A stretch of 64,000 nucleotides of DNA from Blautia sp. SC05B48 (GCF_005848555.1 NZ_CP040518.1:3239501-3303500); one strand, 5' to 3'; counted from the first letter of the stretch, positions 52,739 through 60,806 are shown. Numbers and translations are program-made. Notes: generated from the letters alone by a model not told the origin.

Positions 52739-54271
52739 ATGACAACAGCACATATTTGTATAATGGCAGCCATTATCGTCTATCTGGGTGCAATGATCTT
52801 TGTAGGTTATCTGTGCTCCAAGAACAATAATGACAGTTCTGACTTCTATCTTGGAGGCCGAAAGCTTGGACCACTTGTAACAGCTATGAGTGCAGAGGCT
52901 TCTGACATGAGCAGCTGGCTTCTGATGGGCCTGCCTGGACTTGCTTATCTTACCGGTATTGCAGATGCAGGCTGGACAGCCATTGGCCTTGCGATTGGAA
53001 CTTACATAAACTGGAGGATCGTGGCAAAAAGAATCCGCCGCTACACACATGTGGCAGGAAATTCCATTACATTGCCATCCTTTTTCAGTAATCGTTACAG
53101 AGATGAGAAAAAGATCCTGCAGTCTATCGGAGCGATTTTTATCGTGATCTTTTTTATTCCGTATACAGCTTCCGGATTTGCAGCCTGTGGTAAACTTTTT
53201 GCAAGTCTCTTCGGTGTAAAATATCTGCCGGCTATGATCATCAGTGCACTGGTCATCGTTGGATACACCACACTGGGAGGATTCCTGGCAGCATCTACCA
53301 CGGACTTTATCCAGAGTATCATCATGTCCATCGCTCTTGTGATCGTATTTGTATTCGGGATCAACACAGCAGGTGGTATTGAAGCAGTTGCAGACCATGC
53401 AAGATCATTGCCCGGATATCTGACTATGTTTACTACATATGATCCGACAACCGGAACAGAACAGGCATATCCACTGCTTAATATTATTTCCATGCTTGCA
53501 TGGGGACTTGGATATTTCGGAATGCCGCATATTCTTCTTCGTTTCATGGCAATCGAAGACGAAGAGAAGCTTACACTTTCCAGAAGAGTAGCAACTATAT
53601 GGGTAGTGATCTCACTGGCAGTGGCAGTACTGATCGGTGTGGTAGGACTTGGAATGACAGCAGCAGGAGAGTTTGCCCTTCTGGAAGGTTCCGCATCTGA
53701 GACAATTATCGTTCAGATCGCAGATCTTCTCAGTAAACATGGTGTAATTGCAGCAATCCTTGCAGGACTCATCCTTGCAGGAATCCTTGCATCCACCATG
53801 TCAACTGCAGATTCTCAGCTCCTGGCAGCATCCTCAGCAGTTTCTTCCGACCTTCTCGGAAGCATCCTGAAGGATAAAGAAACAAAAAAAGAAAGCATGG
53901 CAGCCGATAAGATCACGCTTCTTCTCATTGCAGTAGTAGCCATGTTTATTGCCCGCGACCCGAACAGTTCTGTGTTTACTATCGTATCCTTTGCCTGGGC
54001 AGGCTTCGGAGCCGTATTCGGTCCGGTGGTGCTTCTGGCATTATTCTGGAGACGTTCCAACTGGCAGGGAGCCCTGGCAGGAATGATCTGCGGCGGTTCC
54101 ATGGTATTCATCTGGAAATACGGAATCAGCAAACTGGGCGGCGCCTGGGGAATCTATGAACTTCTTCCCGCTTTTCTGGTAGCCATCGCAGCAAATATCA
54201 TCGTCAGCCTTATTACTAAGGCACCATCCAAAGAGATCACCGACGAATTCGACCTGGTAAACCGTAAATAA
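52739..54271 (+). CDS. putP: Sodium/proline symporter PutP
   Basis: Sodium-driven proline importer of the SSS family (510 residues, about 13 spans). DFYLGGRKLGPLVTAMSAEASDMSSWLLMGLPG is the sodium/proline region (visible as SAEASDMSSWLLMG), with GYTTLGGFLAASTTDFIQ and LAGILASTMSTADSQLL. ATG at 52739 follows AAGGGAGAG. Own promoter; shares a terminator with the convergent folate operon. Confidence 0.93.
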   Translation: MTTAHICIMAAIIVYLGAMIFVGYLCSKNNNDSSDFYLGGRKLGPLVTAMSAEASDMSSWLLMGLPGLAYLTGIADAGWTAIGLAIGTYINWRIVAKRIRRYTHVAGNSITLPSFFSNRYRDEKKILQSIGAIFIVIFFIPYTASGFAACGKLFASLFGVKYLPAMIISALVIVGYTTLGGFLAASTTDFIQSIIMSIALVIVFVFGINTAGGIEAVADHARSLPGYLTMFTTYDPTTGTEQAYPLLNIISMLAWGLGYFGMPHILLRFMAIEDEEKLTLSRRVATIWVVISLAVAVLIGVVGLGMTAAGEFALLEGSASETIIVQIADLLSKHGVIAAILAGLILAGILASTMSTADSQLLAASSAVSSDLLGSILKDKETKKESMAADKITLLLIAVVAMFIARDPNSSVFTIVSFAWAGFGAVFGPVVLLALFWRRSNWQGALAGMICGGSMVFIWKYGISKLGGAWGIYELLPAFLVAIAANIIVSLITKAPSKEITDEFDLVNRK

Positions 54272-54299
54272 AATTTTTTCAATAGCTTATATACATATT

Positions 54300-54348
54300 A
54301 GACAAGCCCGATACAGATTGTAGTAAAGAATCTGTATCGGGCTTGTCT
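54300..54348. terminator. Bidirectional terminator between putP and the folate operon
   Basis: A perfect 20-bp stem starting AGACAAGCCCGATACAGATT with a 9-base loop; T-rich on both outer sides (TCTTAACAAAT forward, weak on the reverse). Confidence 0.88.
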
Positions 54349-54360
54349 TAACAAATAAAG

Positions 54361-55191
54361 TTACACCGCCAAAGTTTTTTCCTCAAGTTTTTTTAGCAAC
54401 TGCTCCATTGTTAAATTCAACACCGGATGCCGAAGATACGGTGCGATCTCCACCATAGGCTTCAGCACAAAATCCCTGTTTTCCATATCAATATGAGGCA
54501 CATGCAGTTCCACTGTATCAATGATCTCATTATCGTAAAACAGAATATCCAGATCCAGTGTCCTTGGTCCCCAGTGAATGATCCTTTTTCGGTCCGCAGC
54601 CTGTTCCAGCACATGCAGCCTGTCAAGAAGCTCCTCCGGAGAAAGCAGCGTCCGGACTCTTAAGGCTCCATTGAGAAACTCATCCTGCTCCACATCCCCG
54701 TAAGGCTCCGTTACAAGATACTCTGAAACCTTTTCAACAACAATCTCTTTCATATCTCGAAGCCCCTGGATCGCATTGTCCAGATATTTCTTCTTATCTC
54801 CCATATTGGAACCAAAAGCAATATAAGCTGTATGCCAGCCTCGGGTAATTTCCACAGCAACAGTTTTCAGTGGAAGTCTTACCGGAGCCCAGGGCTTTTC
54901 AATACGAAGGGTGACCTTTTTTAACAATGGGAGAGAAAGCAGCAGCATCTCTGCCAGATTTTCCACTGCAGCCTCCAGAAGTTTATAAGTATTTTTCTGA
55001 AGAAAATCGGTGATCATATGACTGACTTCCCCATAATTGATAGAAGCAGAAAGATCATCTGTCAGCCCTGCCGGACGTGTTTCTGTATACATAACAGCAG
55101 AAACAACAAATTTCTGTCCGAGAGCTGTTTCCTCCGGAAACACACCATGGTTTGCAAAAATTTCAAGATCTCTGATTTCGATTTTATCCAT
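54361..55191 (-). CDS. folBK: FolB-FolK fusion: dihydroneopterin aldolase / HPPK
   Basis: Two consecutive folate enzymes in one 276-residue chain. Residues 1-118 are FolB (DKIEIRDLEIFANHGVFPEE; SINYGEVSHMI; EKPWAPV), cleaving dihydroneopterin to hydroxymethyl-dihydropterin. Residues 120-276 are FolK (TAYIAFGSNMGDKKKYLDNAI; RKRIIHWGPRTLDLDILFYDN), transferring pyrophosphate from ATP. Last gene of the operon, ten bases after folP. Confidence 0.95.
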   Translation of the reverse strand: MDKIEIRDLEIFANHGVFPEETALGQKFVVSAVMYTETRPAGLTDDLSASINYGEVSHMITDFLQKNTYKLLEAAVENLAEMLLLSLPLLKKVTLRIEKPWAPVRLPLKTVAVEITRGWHTAYIAFGSNMGDKKKYLDNAIQGLRDMKEIVVEKVSEYLVTEPYGDVEQDEFLNGALRVRTLLSPEELLDRLHVLEQAADRKRIIHWGPRTLDLDILFYDNEIIDTVELHVPHIDMENRDFVLKPMVEIAPYLRHPVLNLTMEQLLKKLEEKTLAV

Positions 55192-55200
55192 CAGTTCCTC

Positions 55201-56007
55201 CTAGCGCCCAAGAATAGCTTCTGTCATCTGGATGACACGTTTATTTTCTTTGATGTCATGAACACGGACAAATGCACACCCCTTCATAACACCGATCACC
55301 GATGTGGCAAGGGTTCCCTCTACACGCTGGTCTACAGGAAGATCAAGTGCAAGTCCGATCATGGATTTTCTGGAGGTGCCAAGAAGCACCGGATATCCCA
55401 GCTTTCGGAAAAGCTCCAGATTATCCATGGTCATCAGGTTCATCTCATATGTTTTGCCAAATCCGACACCCGGATCAAGGATGATCTTATCATCAGCAAT
55501 ACCTGCACGTTTGGCGATATTGACACATTCCTGGGTTTCTGCCAGCATATCCACAATAAAATTATTGTATTCGGTATTGTCTTTGTTATGCATCAGACAG
55601 CAGGGAGCCTGATATCTGGCAATGACAGGAGCCATTTCAGGATCATATTTCAGTCCCCAGATGTCATTGATAAGATCTGCTCCGTGTTTCAGGGCTTCCT
55701 CCGCAACACATCCCTTATAAGTATCTACAGAGATGGGGATATCGAAACGCCCTTTTACTGCTTCGATAACAGGAAGAACACGCTCGATCTCCTCCTGTGC
55801 ACCAACCGGTGTATGCCCCGGACGTGTGGATTCCCCACCGATATCCAGAATATCAGCACCTTCGGCGATCATAGCTTCTGTATGTTTCAGGGCATGATCC
55901 ATATCATTCCATTTTCCGCCATCTGAGAAAGAATCCGGTGTGACATTTAAGATACCCATAATATATGTTTTATTTTCTACATCAAACTCACGATTTCCGA
56001 TTTTCAT
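55201..56007 (-). CDS. folP: Dihydropteroate synthase
   Basis: Condenses hydroxymethyl-dihydropterin pyrophosphate with p-aminobenzoate; sulfonamide target (268 residues). Motifs MGILNVTPDSFSDGG, DIGGESTRPG, ISVDTYKGCVAEEAL and DPGVGFGKT. Start 56007 has TAGGAGG upstream; the longer frame to 56064 does not. Confidence 0.96.
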   Translation of the reverse strand: MKIGNREFDVENKTYIMGILNVTPDSFSDGGKWNDMDHALKHTEAMIAEGADILDIGGESTRPGHTPVGAQEEIERVLPVIEAVKGRFDIPISVDTYKGCVAEEALKHGADLINDIWGLKYDPEMAPVIARYQAPCCLMHNKDNTEYNNFIVDMLAETQECVNIAKRAGIADDKIILDPGVGFGKTYEMNLMTMDNLELFRKLGYPVLLGTSRKSMIGLALDLPVDQRVEGTLATSVIGVMKGCAFVRVHDIKENKRVIQMTEAILGR

Positions 56008-56018
56008 GGAAAAACCTC

Positions 56019-56495
56019 CTAATATTGGATCGTCATATTTTTTTTGGCAGGAGACCAGTAACATTCCGGCTCTGCTTTACAGGAAAAACAGTTTCTGGAG
56101 CTTTTGTCCGCAGTATAAAGCAGTTTTCCAAGAACTGTCTGATCCGTCTGAGCTCTGTGACCACGTATTGCCGAAACGATCACTTCGATTTCTTCCATAG
56201 AAAATCCAAGCTCATTTAAGATCTGTCCGGCAATAGCAGCGCCGGCCTCATCATGAGGCGTACCATCTTCATACTGTCTGGCCCGTCCGATATCGTGAAG
56301 AAGAGCAGTACAGTAGATCAGTTCCTTTGAAACAGGAGCATTTTCCTCAAGTGCTCTGATATAGGCAAGGCGTGCCACATCCAAAAAATGCTCCGGTGTA
56401 TGTCTGCAGAATTCACGGTCAGCTTCCAGCAACTGAAGCTTATTAAGCTCATTCTGATAGAGCGGATGATTCCAGATCTGATTTACTCTGTCCAT
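56019..56495 (-). CDS. HD-domain phosphohydrolase in the folate operon
   Basis: A 158-residue HD-fold metal-dependent hydrolase: H-HD-D motif from CRHTPEHFLDVARLAY, CTALLHDIGRARQYEDGTPHDEAG and a later AIRGHR. The C-terminus carries a cysteine group (NCFSCKAEPECYW). Lying between folE and folP with a TGATG overlap to folE, it is a candidate for dephosphorylating dihydroneopterin triphosphate, the folate step with no universal enzyme; archaeal MptB, a pterin cyclic phosphodiesterase, is also an HD protein. The family and context are solid, the function is inference. Confidence 0.78.
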   Translation of the reverse strand: MDRVNQIWNHPLYQNELNKLQLLEADREFCRHTPEHFLDVARLAYIRALEENAPVSKELIYCTALLHDIGRARQYEDGTPHDEAGAAIAGQILNELGFSMEEIEVIVSAIRGHRAQTDQTVLGKLLYTADKSSRNCFSCKAEPECYWSPAKKNMTIQY

Positions 56496-57052
56496 CAGTC
56501 CTTAACCATAGCAAGGAACTGTTTCTGGAGCTCCATATTTTCTTTGAATTCACCTCTGGTGACAGTCGTAACCGTTTTGCTTCCCGGCTTTTTGATTCCA
56601 CGCATGGTCATGCAGGTATGCTCCGCTTCCAGCATAACCATGATTCCCTTTGGAGCGAGGACACGTTCCAGCGCATCTGCGATCTGCACAGTCAGACGTT
56701 CCTGGATCTGCGGTCTTCTTGCGTACACATCAACGGTACGGGCCAGCTTGCTTAAGCCGGTAACCTTGCCATTTGGGATATATGCGATATGAGCTTTTCC
56801 GTAAAAAGGCATAAGATGATGTTCACACATGGAATAAAAGGTAATATCCTTTTCCAGAACCATTTCATTGTTCTCTACATGAAACTGTTTCTGAAGATGT
56901 TCATCCGCTTCATTATCAAGTCCGCCATAAATTTCCTCGCACATACGGGCGATACGTTCCGGAGTTCCCTGCAGTCCCTCTCTGTCTACATCTTCGCCGA
57001 TTCCTTCGAGAAGAAGCTTGATCGCCTCTTCAACTTTTGCTTTGTCTACCAT
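56495..57052 (-). CDS. folE: GTP cyclohydrolase I
   Basis: First committed folate enzyme: GTP to dihydroneopterin triphosphate (185 residues). Zinc and active-site motifs [40 protein letters not shown] and [20 protein letters not shown] at 57052 has GGAGG nine bases upstream; the ATG at 57061 lies only a few bases after GGAGG and is less suitable. First gene after the THF riboswitch and terminator. Confidence 0.95.
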   Translation of the reverse strand: MVDKAKVEEAIKLLLEGIGEDVDREGLQGTPERIARMCEEIYGGLDNEADEHLQKQFHVENNEMVLEKDITFYSMCEHHLMPFYGKAHIAYIPNGKVTGLSKLARTVDVYARRPQIQERLTVQIADALERVLAPKGIMVMLEAEHTCMTMRGIKKPGSKTVTTVTRGEFKENMELQKQFLAMVKD

Positions 57053-57117
57053 AAATAACAACCTCCATTTGTTAAAAAAATCACGTTTTTCGGAGACTGT
57101 CTCTTTTATTTTTGCGC

Positions 57118-57184
57118 ATAAAAAAAGATATCTCCAATTGTAATAGAACGTATGTCGAAAAAGCCCTACACAATATGAGATATT
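57118..57184 (-). terminator. Terminator/attenuator between the THF riboswitch and folE
   Basis: On the reverse strand the arm AATATCTCATATTGT (57184-57170) pairs with ACAATTGGAGATATC (57141-57127), followed by seven T. The first arm can alternatively pair with the CAATATAAGAGA just upstream of it, which would remove the terminator. Confidence 0.75.
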
Positions 57185-57208
57185 CTCTTATATTGCTGCA
57201 ACGGGTGC

Positions 57209-57284
57209 GGATCTCATACCGTAAGACGTACTTTTCGTTCTGGCGACAACTCCCCATTCGCCAAACACTTGACGCATAAAATCC
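57209..57284 (-). promoter_or_regulatory. Tetrahydrofolate (THF) riboswitch
   Basis: On the reverse strand a P1 helix GGATTTTAT / ATGAGATCC (57284-57276 with 57217-57209, G-U pairs included) encloses the conserved GCGTCAAGTGT, GAATGGGGAGTTG and GAACGAAA segments, a TGGCG/CGCCA helix and a GTACG/CGGTAT arm. This matches the THF riboswitch found before folT and folE in Firmicutes. The only promoter element seen is TATACT (57314-57319), without a clear -35. Confidence 0.88.
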
Positions 57285-57470
57285 TATTTTGCATATCATT
57301 CATTTCATGGACAAGTATACCATATACTGATATAAGAAGAAAGGGAAAATGATAAAAAAATATCACAAAAATAGGGAATATGTTCTATGAATTATGCGAT
57401 AGAATCTATAGATATGTCAGATTTTTGCAGATTATATTCCGGCAAATATAAAAAGAATTATAAAGTGGAA

Positions 57471-57503
57471 AATCCCGGAACAGAAAAAATGCTGTTCCGG
57501 GAT
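57471..57503 (-). terminator. Terminator of the reverse-strand hypothetical pair
   Basis: Perfect stem ATCCCGGAACAG / CTGTTCCGGGAT with an 8-base loop, then TTTTCC on the reverse strand. The stretch 57320-57470 shows nothing else I can support. Confidence 0.82.
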
Positions 57504-57513
57504 CGCAGAGCTG

Positions 57514-57789
57514 TTAATGACGTATCATTTTCATCAGATTCACAATTCTGTCAAGCTTAGCTACCTCTGTTGAACTTTTCCCCATTTTAAGAACTTCTAT
57601 GATAGTGGAGATCTCATCAGAGCTGAAATTTAAGCCCGCATTTTTTCCTTTAGAAGCTGCACCCATGATAAATGGCAGAAGTTCGGACGGATTTTTCCCC
57701 AATCCCTGATCTGCCAGACCCTGAAGCATTGAAAGCTTCTGAGGGTCCATTCCGGAAAGCCGGGGATTATTTTTCCAATCATCACTCAT
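57514..57789 (-). CDS. Conserved hypothetical protein, 91 residues
   Basis: Not recognised. Helical, soluble: QKLSMLQGLADQGLGKNPSE, LLPFIMGAASKGKNAGLNFS and a C-terminal LDRIVNLMKMIRH. Its start overlaps the upstream gene's stop by four bases, so the two are one transcript and probably act together. GGAGG precedes the ATG. The terminator follows 11 bases after the stop. Confidence 0.6.
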   Translation of the reverse strand: MSDDWKNNPRLSGMDPQKLSMLQGLADQGLGKNPSELLPFIMGAASKGKNAGLNFSSDEISTIIEVLKMGKSSTEVAKLDRIVNLMKMIRH

Positions 57790-58142
57790 GGATTCTCACC
57801 TCCTGACGAATCTTCATTCATGATCCGAAGCATCTGGATCGTAGCCATAAGACTGGTGATATGATCGATCTGACGGCGATTTTCTCCGCCACAGCACTTA
57901 CGGATATCCTGCAGCATTTCCAGAGGATCGGTTCCGGAAAAACCGGTAGCCTGCAGATCGGCTGTTTTACGGCTACTTTGAAAAAGTGACATGGTATTCC
58001 ATAGTTCCTGGACTTTCGTATACACAGATAAAAACTGCTGCCCTGAAGAAGGAAGGTACGGGATCATAGCCTTCAGCATCTGATTCTGGTCACTTTCCAC
58101 CATTTCATCCAGAGCAGTACGTGCGATAGGCTCCTGTTCCAT
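57786..58142 (-). CDS. Conserved hypothetical protein, 118 residues
   Basis: Not recognised. Mostly helical and soluble (MLKAMIPYLPSSGQQFLSVYTKVQELW; MLQDIRKCCGGENRRQIDHI). It shares with its partner at 57514 a general pattern of short helices around an LLPF/MIPYLP segment, which may be coincidence. ATG at 58142 follows AAAGGAC; an in-frame ATG upstream at 58211 lacks a site. Confidence 0.6.
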   Translation of the reverse strand: MEQEPIARTALDEMVESDQNQMLKAMIPYLPSSGQQFLSVYTKVQELWNTMSLFQSSRKTADLQATGFSGTDPLEMLQDIRKCCGGENRRQIDHITSLMATIQMLRIMNEDSSGGENP

Positions 58143-58248
58143 AAAAAAGTCCTTTTTCCTGAAATCTATGAATTTGCAGAAAGAAATATGACAGAAACCT
58201 TCCCTGGTCATATTATATATAGAAGAAATTTTTCAAAGGAATGCGGTT

Positions 58249-58383
58249 ATGGAATCTGAAAAAAAACAGAAACTTGTCATTGATGGAAATTCTTTTTATG
58301 AGATAGATCTGAAATGTCTGGAAGAGAAAAAAAAGAAACAGGAGGAGGCAGAAAAACGGCAGCAGAAAAGGCAGAGGAAATGA
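58249..58383 (+). CDS. Small charged protein, 44 residues
   Basis: MESEKKQKLVIDGNSFYEID followed by LKCLEEKKKK and a Q/K/R-rich helix. AAAGGA stands eight bases before the ATG and the N-terminal half is non-repetitive, which favours a real gene. CATATTATA 16 bases after an AC at 58189-58218 resembles a sigma-K promoter, though so short a match is weak. The last codons form the first arm of a terminator. Confidence 0.55.
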   Translation: MESEKKQKLVIDGNSFYEIDLKCLEEKKKKQEEAEKRQQKRQRK

Positions 58384-58395
58384 CCTCTGCCTTTT
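58366..58395. terminator. Bidirectional terminator overlapping a gene end
   Basis: Perfect 12-bp stem AAAAGGCAGAGG / CCTCTGCCTTTT around AAATGA, which contains the stop codon of the 44-residue gene. It serves that gene and the convergent cysteine-rich gene. Confidence 0.85.
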
Positions 58396-58402
58396 CAAAA
58401 GA

Positions 58403-58702
58403 TCAGCAGCAATTGTTGCAGCCGCATCCATTTCCGCACAAAAGCAGAAGAAGGATGATGATCCAGCAGCTGTCGTTGCAGCCGTTGTTATTGCAGCCAC
58501 AGCCATTGTTGTTTCCGCAGCAACACATCAGACAGATGATCCAAAGGATACAGGAGCAGCTGTTTCCACCGTTTCCAAACAGGGAAGTTCCGCAGTTATT
58601 ATTACAGCCACAGTTATTGTTACATCCACATCCCGTGCTGCATCCGGAATCACATCCACATCCACAATCACATCCACAATTGGTAGCCGCTAAGTCACTC
58701 AT
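58403..58702 (-). CDS. Cysteine-rich protein with two hydrophobic segments (spore-coat or YjcZ-like)
   Basis: A 99-residue protein with 26 cysteines, mostly in CGC/CNNNC runs (NCGCDCGCGCDSGCSTGCGC). Two hydrophobic stretches, SCILWIICLMCCC and SCWIIILLLLLCG, each sit before a GNNNGCGC or GNGCGCNNC run, so the C-terminal half is a rough tandem duplication. The hydrophobic-plus-glycine/asparagine pattern recalls the YjcZ/YrfF-type sporulation peptides and cysteine-rich coat proteins. Function unknown. GGAGG precedes the ATG at 58702; an upstream ATG at 58720 is less well placed. Confidence 0.7.
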   Translation of the reverse strand: MSDLAATNCGCDCGCGCDSGCSTGCGCNNNCGCNNNCGTSLFGNGGNSCSCILWIICLMCCCGNNNGCGCNNNGCNDSCWIIILLLLLCGNGCGCNNCC

Positions 58703-58773
58703 CGATAAGTCCTCCAGCAAATTTTATTTACACTTCATCATATGGCAGGAGTCCGTCCACAGTTACAAAAAAG

Positions 58774-58802
58774 TTGACAGTGTTTATTCATTACGATATA
58801 AT
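58774..58802 (+). promoter_or_regulatory. Perfect-consensus promoter of the SleB-type hydrolase gene
   Basis: TTGACA, 17-base spacer, TATAAT: exact vegetative consensus at all twelve positions, giving a leader of about 70 bases. Confidence 0.9.
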
Positions 58803-58876
58803 AAACGAAATGTAACAATTTTGTAATTTTTGAGACGAACTAGCTTTTATATCTAAAACAGGAGATGGGGAAAATT

Positions 58877-60145
58877 ATGAAGAGTTTCAGAACAAAAAAA
58901 TGGCTGAAGGGTCTGATGCTTGCCATGCTGATGATCGTGGGAAGCACAGTCTTTTCTGCTTCTGCAAAAGAGGTACAGGCTGCCACTGCAGGCTTTAAAA
59001 CTATCGGTGGAAAAACATACTACATAAAAAGTGACGGGAGCAAGCAGAAAGGCTGGATGACCCTGGGCGGATACAAGTACTACTTTAACACAAAGACCGG
59101 AGTACAGGTAAAGGGCTGGATGAAGGTCAATGGCAAATATACATACTATTTTACAAAAGGCAAGGGTGTTATGGCAACCGGCTGGATGACAGATTCCAAA
59201 GGCCATAAGCGTTATTTCAATCCCAAAACAGGTAAGCTTACCACAGGCTGGATAAACTGCAGCAATGGAAGAAAGCGTTATTTCACAAAAGGCGGAGGCA
59301 TTATGGCAACCGGCTGGCTCACCAACAGCAAAGGGCAGAAACGTTATTTTTACAAAACTTCCGGTTATATGGCGACCAAATGGGTAAAAAACAAATCCAA
59401 AAATATCAGCTACTATTTTGCTCCTGATACCGGTTATATGTGCACCGGTCTGAAAACCATCGATCAGAAAAAATATTATTTTAAATCCAACGGTGTCATG
59501 GCAGTAAGTACCTCCGTGACAGTGAATGGAATTACATACTCCATCGCAGCAAACGGAGTGGCCACTGCGAAGACTACCAAACCAAATGTAAATGTCAGCA
59601 ATGGAAATGTCAAAGTTTACGATACCAAAAACAGCAGATATTACACTATGGTAAAAGAATATAAGAGCCATCCCGGAATAGTCAACGGCAAGACATCCGA
59701 TGAAGCACTGTTGGCCGCACTTTGTGAATCAGAGGCAGGAGATCAGGGCAAGATTGGAATGGAAGCAGTAGCACTTTGTGTTCTGAATCGTACGATCAAA
59801 TCAGACAGAGAATTTCCGTCTACGATCCGCGGTGTGATCTATGAGAATATCGGAAGCAGTACAACTCCGCAGTATTCTGTAGTGAGGAACGGTGCCCTTC
59901 TTAAACGACTCAATGGTCAGTTCGAGAACCGTACTCTTGCCTATCAGGCTGCAAGGGAAGCCATGACTATTTTCAATAAACATGTTACTTCCGGCAAAGC
60001 CAGAACACTCAGCGGATTTAAACAGAAAGATTTTAATTATATGTATTTCATGATGACCAGCTATTTCTGGAACCAGAATCTGAATTTCAGCAAAGTGAAA
60101 TATGAAACTTATAAAGGCCATACATTTTTTGTAGACTGGGTATAA
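58877..60145 (+). CDS. Cell-wall hydrolase: CW-binding repeats plus SleB/CwlJ domain
   Basis: An exported 422-residue protein. Signal peptide of about 33 residues (KWLKGLMLAMLMIVGSTVFS...VQA-AT). Residues about 38-220 hold some nine choline/cell-wall-binding-type repeats of the pattern GWM-x(n)-KRYFNPKTGKLTTGWI. Residues about 265-422 are Hydrolase_2 (ALLAALCESEAGDQGKIGME, AVALCVLNRTI, FPSTIRGVIYE), the domain of spore cortex-lytic SleB/CwlJ with catalytic Glu. The perfect vegetative promoter suggests a role in growing cells rather than only in germination. The start at 58877 fits the ribosome site; the ATG at 58865 is too close to AGGAG. Confidence 0.88.
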   Translation: MKSFRTKKWLKGLMLAMLMIVGSTVFSASAKEVQAATAGFKTIGGKTYYIKSDGSKQKGWMTLGGYKYYFNTKTGVQVKGWMKVNGKYTYYFTKGKGVMATGWMTDSKGHKRYFNPKTGKLTTGWINCSNGRKRYFTKGGGIMATGWLTNSKGQKRYFYKTSGYMATKWVKNKSKNISYYFAPDTGYMCTGLKTIDQKKYYFKSNGVMAVSTSVTVNGITYSIAANGVATAKTTKPNVNVSNGNVKVYDTKNSRYYTMVKEYKSHPGIVNGKTSDEALLAALCESEAGDQGKIGMEAVALCVLNRTIKSDREFPSTIRGVIYENIGSSTTPQYSVVRNGALLKRLNGQFENRTLAYQAAREAMTIFNKHVTSGKARTLSGFKQKDFNYMYFMMTSYFWNQNLNFSKVKYETYKGHTFFVDWV

Positions 60146-60222
60146 ACAACATAGTTTCCGGCAGTAAACTTTGAACAAACAGGCGTATGGACATAAAATC
60201 AAAAATTTAAGGAGAATCAAAT

Positions 60223-60702
60223 ATGCAGGTAAAAATCTACACTGATGGTGCAGCCCGGGGAAATCCGGACGGACCGGGAGGCTACGGAGCGGTTCTTCAG
60301 TATATTGATACCAAAGGTCAGTTACATGAACGTGAGCTATCCAGAGGATACAAAAAAACTACAAACAACCGGATGGAGTTAATGGCAGCTATCGTAGCGC
60401 TGGAAGCACTGAACCGTCCCTGCCAGGTGGATCTGTATTCCGATTCCAAGTATCTGGTAGATGCTTTTAATCAGCACTGGATCGATTCCTGGCTGAAGAA
60501 AAACTGGAAACGTGGAAAAAACGAAGATGTGAAGAACGTAGATCTCTGGAAACGCCTTTTAAAGGCCAAGGAGCAGCATCAGGTAAGCTTCCACTGGGTT
60601 AAGGGACATGCGGATAATCCGTTAAATGAACGGTGTGATCAGCTTGCCACATCAGCGGCAGACGGCAATGACCTTTACGTAGATGAGGGAATAAATGGCT
60701 AA
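60223..60702 (+). CDS. rnhA: Ribonuclease HI
   Basis: Cleaves RNA of RNA-DNA hybrids (159 residues). Catalytic residues Asp8 (IYTDGAARGNPGP-like), Glu52, Asp74 and Asp139 with His129 are all present. It contains the basic handle (WLKKNWKRGKNEDVKN) found in E. coli RNase HI. AAGGAG precedes the ATG. Confidence 0.95.
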   Translation: MQVKIYTDGAARGNPDGPGGYGAVLQYIDTKGQLHERELSRGYKKTTNNRMELMAAIVALEALNRPCQVDLYSDSKYLVDAFNQHWIDSWLKKNWKRGKNEDVKNVDLWKRLLKAKEQHQVSFHWVKGHADNPLNERCDQLATSAADGNDLYVDEGING

Positions 60703-60771
60703 CAGAAATTGAGAACGGAGTGAATAGTAATATTCTGCCACTTTAAGTTGTCAAAGCAATATTAAAATTTC

Positions 60772-60800
60772 TTGACAAACAAAAAAGCAGTTTGTATACT
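60772..60800 (+). promoter_or_regulatory. Promoter of the tyrS T-box transcript
   Basis: TTGACA, 17-base spacer, TATACT. The -35 is half of an inverted repeat TTGTCAA (60749-60755) / TTGACAA (60772-60778). Confidence 0.88.
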
Positions 60801-60806
60801 TCATAT

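Noticed and set aside
57388..57561. Forward ORF starting MNYAIESIDMSDF with a purine-rich segment upstream
   Set aside because: It runs through the terminator and into the coding end of the reverse-strand 91-residue gene, and its sequence shows no protein-like pattern.
58314..58826. Forward ORF of 170 residues rich in His, Pro and Gln
   Set aside because: It is the antisense image of the cysteine-rich reverse gene; it has no ribosome site and crosses that gene's terminator and ribosome site.
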